NCBI GenBank assembly: GCA_030765055.1
Contig: JAUKNK010000059.1
Location: 706,001 to 770,000 of the forward strand
Source: Mantis religiosa
Taxonomy: Eukaryota; Arthropoda; Insecta; Mantodea; Mantidae
Direction: 5' to 3'
Length of the DNA stretch: 64,000 bases
A program made the translations under genes and the position numbers. The notes under the pieces are model-generated. The model searched no databases. It was not told where the DNA came from and saw only the letters and a program-made list of their open reading frames with translations. The stretch's first letter is position 1. The number at the start of each line of letters is the position of its first letter. Positions 60,126 to 64,000 of this stretch are shown in pieces.

Positions 60126-60139
60126 CTGCTCCCTCCTCA
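60126..60139 (-). other. Polypurine tract of gypsy copy B
   Basis: TGAGGAGGGAGCAG on the minus strand, directly before the LTR; its first three bases are the pol stop codon. Confidence 0.8.
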
Positions 60140-63100
60140 AAGCTGGTCGTCCCGAACAGCACAATCGTAGCGGGCTAGTCGATCCAGGTGTACCACCAAA
60201 ATCTTTCCTCGGGGAACCTTCTGGATGCGGTAGACCACGTCGTTAATCCTCTTCACCACGCGGTACGGTCCTTGCCAGGGCTGCTGCAGCTTCGGGCAGC
60301 GTCCCTTGGTCCGGGTAGGACGGTGCAACCAGACCAGGTCACCTTGCTGGAACCCTTGGCTGTTGGCTTGCCTGTCATACCTGGTCTTCATGCGGTCGCT
60401 CGCCTTCTGGATGTTCTGGCGAGCCATCTCGTGCATGTCGTGGAGATGGTCCACCAAGTTCTCCACATACTCGGTCGCTGGCTGTTTCGCTTCCGGAGGG
60501 CTTCCAAAAGCCAGGTCACAAGGGAGGCGTAACTCTCGGCCGAACATTAAGTTGGCTGGCGTCATCCCAGTTGTGTCGTGTGTAGACGAGCGATAGGCCA
60601 GCAAGAACAGTGGCACCTTGACGTCCCAGTCTCGCTGATGGCTGGCAATGACTTTCCTCAGGTGTTCCCCTAAGGTCTTGATGTAACTTTCGACCATGCC
60701 ATCCGATTGGGGATGTAGAGGCGTAGTGCGAGTCTTGTTCACCCCAAGCCTTTTTAGTGCCTCCTTCATTAGGTTGGACTCAAAGTTGGTACCCAGGTCA
60801 CTGTGTAGCTCTAACGGCACCCCAAATCGACAGAACACTTGCTCCACGAAGCAGTCTGTGATTGTCTTTGCCTCTTGGTTTGGGATGGCATACACCTCCG
60901 GCCACTTGGTGAAGTAGTCCACGACCACCATTAGGTACCTGTTGCCTCGGTCGGAAACTGGGAACGGTCCAGCAATGTCAACGGCGATCCGTTCGAATGA
61001 TGCTCTGACGTTGTACTGCTGCATGCGACCCCGGCTCCTAGTCTGGGGGCCACGACTCGCCGCGCACACGTGACACTGACGGCACCATCTCTCAGCATCT
61101 GCTCGGAGTCTCAGCCAGTAGTAGCGCTGCCGTAGTTTGTCAATCGTTCTGTTCGCTCCCAGGTGTCCTCCCGAAGACCCGGCGTGCACTTCCTACAGGA
61201 CTTCCGGGACCTTACTCCGGGGAAGTACCAACTGCTCTCTCTGCGTCTTCCCATCGGGTGATTACCATACCCGGAACAGCACGCCCTCTCTGGTCTTCAA
61301 CGAGTCCCATTGGGCCCAGTACGACTTGTAGGTGGCGCTCCTCGGTGCGATGTCCTCCCAGGTTAGTCTCATCCCTGCCTCCACTTCCCTCAAGAGTGGC
61401 CCCAAGTCTGCATCCGCCAGCTGCTCCCTCCTCAGGCCTGCGCTATCCCAGCCTTCAGCAGGCACTGCCACAAATACTCGGACTGCTGCGGCACGCTCCT
61501 TCTCTTCCACTCTTGTGCACTGGCCGCACTCTTCTGGACAGGGTCTTCGGGACATGGCGTCTGCGTTACCGTGGCTCTTCCCTCTACGATGTTCCGAGGT
61601 GAAGTAGTACTCCTGCAGCCTCTGGACCCAACGTGCTCTCTGGCCTTCCAGGTTCTTAAAGGTCAATAGCCAGGTTAGGGCGAAATGGTCAGTCCTCAGG
61701 TGGAATGGCTGACCGTACAGGTACTTGTGGAAGTGCTCCAATGTCTTTACTACCGCCAGTAACTCCCGTCGGGTGACGCAGGAGTTCTTCTCTGCCTTGG
61801 ATAGCGTCTTGCTGTAATAGGCTATCACCCGCTCATGGCCGTCCTGGATCTCCGACCGGACACCTCCAATGCAACGGTCGCTGGCGTCGGTGTCCACAAT
61901 GAAGGCGCCACCCGGTTGTGGGAAACCCAAAATTGGAGCACTGCACAGGGTCTCCTTTAGGTGCAGGAAAGCGTTTTCGGCGTCCTCTGTCCACACATAA
62001 GGCCGGTGTTCCTCCGTCAGGCGGGTGAGGTGTTTTGCGATGTTGGAGAACCCCCTTATGAAGCGGCGGTAATAACTGCACAGCCCCAGGAAGCTGCGCA
62101 ACTCTTTCCTATCCTTTGGGCGAGGCCAATCTGGCACTTCTTCGCGTTCAGCTTCAAGTTGGTCGCTTGCAGTCTCTGTAGCACCTTACTCAGATTCTCG
62201 AGGTGATCTTCAAAAGAATTCCCGACGATGATGATGTCGTCCAGGTATAGCAGGCAGGCATCGTAAGTCAGCCCTCTCATCACTGACTCCATAAGGCGCT
62301 GGAAGGTAGCTGGTGCGTTGCAAAGGCCAAAGTGCATAACCGTGAACTGCCAGAGCCCTTGGCCCGTCGAGAATGCAGTCTTCTCCTTGTCTCTCGGGTC
62401 TAGAGCTACCTGCCAGTAGCCCGACTTCAGGTCCAGGGTCGAGAACCAATGTGCACCAGCTAGCGTGTCCAGGGTGTCGTCAATCCGGGGTAAGGGAAAA
62501 CAGTCCTTCCGGGTGACGGCGTTCAATTTTCTGTAGTCTACGCAGAAGCGCAGCTCGCCGTTCTTCTTTGTCACCAAAACTACAGGGGAACACCAAGGGC
62601 TCTCAGACTCTTCAATCACTCGCCTGGATCTCATGTCCTCCAGCATGTCTCGCACCGCCCCTTGCTTCGCCAGCGGAACGCGTCTATGTGGTTGCCGAAT
62701 AGGCCGGGCGTCCCCGGTGTGGATGCGGTGAAGCACTTTGTCCGTGCGGCCGTAGTCACTATCACCTTGGCTGAAGACGCGCTGATACCGCCTTAGCAGT
62801 TGTCGAACCTTCTCCAGCTGTTCTGTGGTCAGGTGGTCGGCCGCCCTCTCCACCAAGCCTTCTAGCCGGGGCCCCAGGTGTTGCTTCGGCGCCGGCTTTA
62901 GTGTCTCGTCGATAGCTGTTACGCTCACCACGGGCTCGCACATTCCCAACTCCGTCCCGGCCTGGACGACGTGATCGGCGTCCGTAGGATTTAGCAGTCT
63001 CACGGGCTCCTCCTCTTGGCACGGCAGCAATGCCCTGGCTACACACAGTCCGTTTACAGGCGTCTTCTGGTCCAGCATCATGTTCCTGGTTCTCTGGCCC

Positions 63101-63699
63101 TCCAGTCGCGCCGTCACCACCACCTCGCTCCTCGCGGGAACAACCACGTCTTCGTCCAAGACGACCCTGCAAATTCCAAGGCGCTCTTCGGGTTGATGGA
63201 GTATAACCTCTTCTCCGATAAGCCGCAGGACCTTCTTGCCGACGTCGACCGTCGCCTCATGGTTCCTGAGGGCATCCGGTCCCAGGATCACCTCCTCAGC
63301 CACCTTCGCGACGAACACCCACAGACGCACGGCACTCCGTCCCAAGTTCAGCTCCAGCAGGGCCTCCCTCTCCACAGGCAAGGTGTCGCCCGATGCCGTG
63401 ACAAGCTGGTATGGCCGGCTTGGCTTCCTTGTCGGCAAACCCTTCGCCAAGTCAGGTCTGATGATGGTCACGGCCGCCCTGGTTTCCACCAGCATGCGGC
63501 ACCGCTTTCCTCTTATCCAACCGTCCGCGATGAGGCTGTCATCCATACGCCGGCTGACGGCGCGCAGTGTCACTCGAGGGGATGGTGGTGATGGCGCCGA
63601 CGTGCCGCTCTCCACGACGGCCCTTACTCGTTTTCCGGCTGCTCTTCCTGGCGTGTGCAGTCTCTCTGTAGGTGTCCGGGCTGTCCACACCCCCAACAC
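60137..63699 (-). pseudogene. pol: pol of gypsy copy B (protease-RT-RNase H-integrase)
   Basis: The first 547 codons are open (63699-62056). The protease motif is altered (MLVETRAAVTI near 63490, lacking Asp and Gly). RT follows with FCVDYRKLNAV, then YLDDIII near 62240. Just after KKC at about 62138 the sequence jumps to PDWPRPKDRKELRSFLGL in another frame, so part of the RT palm-thumb junction is deleted. RNase H has FIVDTDASDRCIGG, then ELLAVVKTLEH and RTDHFAL. Stops replace Glu codons at 61262-61264 and 61193-61195. The integrase frame (61189-60137) is intact: zinc region HAGSSGGHLG and CRQCHVC, catalytic AVDIAGPF, LHSDLGTNF and GMVESY, and a GPYRV module. Domain order is that of Ty3/gypsy. 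Confidence 0.95.
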
Positions 63700-64000
63700 A
63701 GGCCACTAGGTGTTCGCCGGCGTCCCTCAGCTGGTCTTCTGTCTCCGGCATAGCGGACGCTCCTCGTTCTCGACGTCGGGAGGGATGTTATTTTGGTCGC
63801 CTCCATCCTTAATGCCGCTGTCAGCGCCTCGTGGATGGTTTTGTATTCGCCGAGCATTAGGCCCTGACGAATCTCCGTGTCCCGTACCCCGTCGACAAAA
63901 TTGTAGGCGGCTTCCCGGGATACGAACTCCAGTGGCAGGTCAACCAAGGCCTTGCTAGACAGCTGCTCGATGGCTATGGCGAACTCCTCAGCGTCTCCCC
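63624..64000 (-). pseudogene. gag: gag of gypsy copy B, 3' part
   Basis: The frame is open from 63947, apart from what looks like a shift near 63960 at the window edge, to TAA at 63624. It contains DLPLEFVSREAAYNFVDG and a complete CCHC knuckle, CWGCGQPGHLQRDC. It overlaps pol by 76 bases in the -1 frame, so gag-pol would be made by -1 ribosomal frameshifting. A GGAAAAC at 63630-63636, three codons before the stop, is a plausible slip site. The 5' part lies outside the window. Confidence 0.88.

Larger units (their letters stand above)
59681..64000 (-). mobile_element. Ty3/gypsy LTR retrotransposon, copy B (runs off the window)
   Basis: The minus-strand 3' LTR, polypurine tract, pol and the 3' part of gag are present. 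The left flank ends in ATAT (59677-59680). The interior is GC-rich compared with its AT-rich surroundings. It retains the RT and RNase H that copy A lacks. Confidence 0.95.

Noticed and set aside
63016..63709. Plus-strand open frames of 191 and 157 codons in gypsy copy B
   Set aside because: Antisense to gag and pol; they mirror the same shadows in copy A.

Overview
The window is arthropod-type nuclear DNA, most likely from an insect with a large, repeat-rich genome. Several tRNA-derived SINE families with long target-site duplications (TSDs), Penelope-like retroelements, Ty3/gypsy LTR elements, a Jockey/CR1-like LINE and pogo and hAT transposase remnants, all set in AT-rich DNA with long microsatellites, fit a hemimetabolous insect. 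A cockroach-like genome is my guess; it is inference, not something the sequence proves. I found no host protein-coding gene and no functional tRNA or rRNA gene.

1-19 kb: microsatellites, SINEs of three families (1.4, 2.9, 4.9, 5.7, 8.7, 8.9 and 14.5 kb), a decayed pogo/jerky-type transposase (7.4-8.0 kb, minus), a solo LTR with an ATAT duplication (10.04-10.60 kb) and a decayed DDE integrase with a VGDLVRIS C-terminal module (11.8-12.4 kb, Polinton-like). A block at 17.6-18.8 kb is an inverted copy of sequence near 48-49.8 kb.

19-57 kb: most of this half is an old, diverged tandem array. A series of sequence blocks recurs in the same cyclic order with a unit of very roughly 4.5-5 kb (19.1-28.9, 31.2-36.35, 40.5-42.5, 47.1-48 and 52-57.2 kb). 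Later insertions break it: a Penelope-like element (28.9-30.4), two SINEs of a fourth family (32.0 and 56.5), a SINE at 35.5, a Ty3/gypsy element (36.36-40.52) and a solo LTR (41.36-41.84). The units carry recurrent AGATGGC motifs resembling CTCF or YY1 sites and a block with an acceptor-like CAG and a partly conserved reading frame. Between array segments lie a LINE reverse transcriptase remnant (43.4-44.3), a 589-bp GAA repeat (44.76-45.35) and a hAT C-terminal remnant (50.2-50.4).

57-64 kb: a second Penelope-like copy (58.0-59.5) and a second, much more complete Ty3/gypsy copy on the minus strand (from 59,681 to beyond the window end).

The gypsy family can be understood from its two copies. 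Copy B has gag, protease, reverse transcriptase, RNase H and integrase, but also two nonsense codons, a deletion in RT and an altered protease motif. Copy A has lost RT and RNase H by an in-frame deletion between short direct repeats, and carries an extra A exactly at the presumed gag-pol frameshift site. The LTR insertions whose flanks can be read all sit at ATAT.
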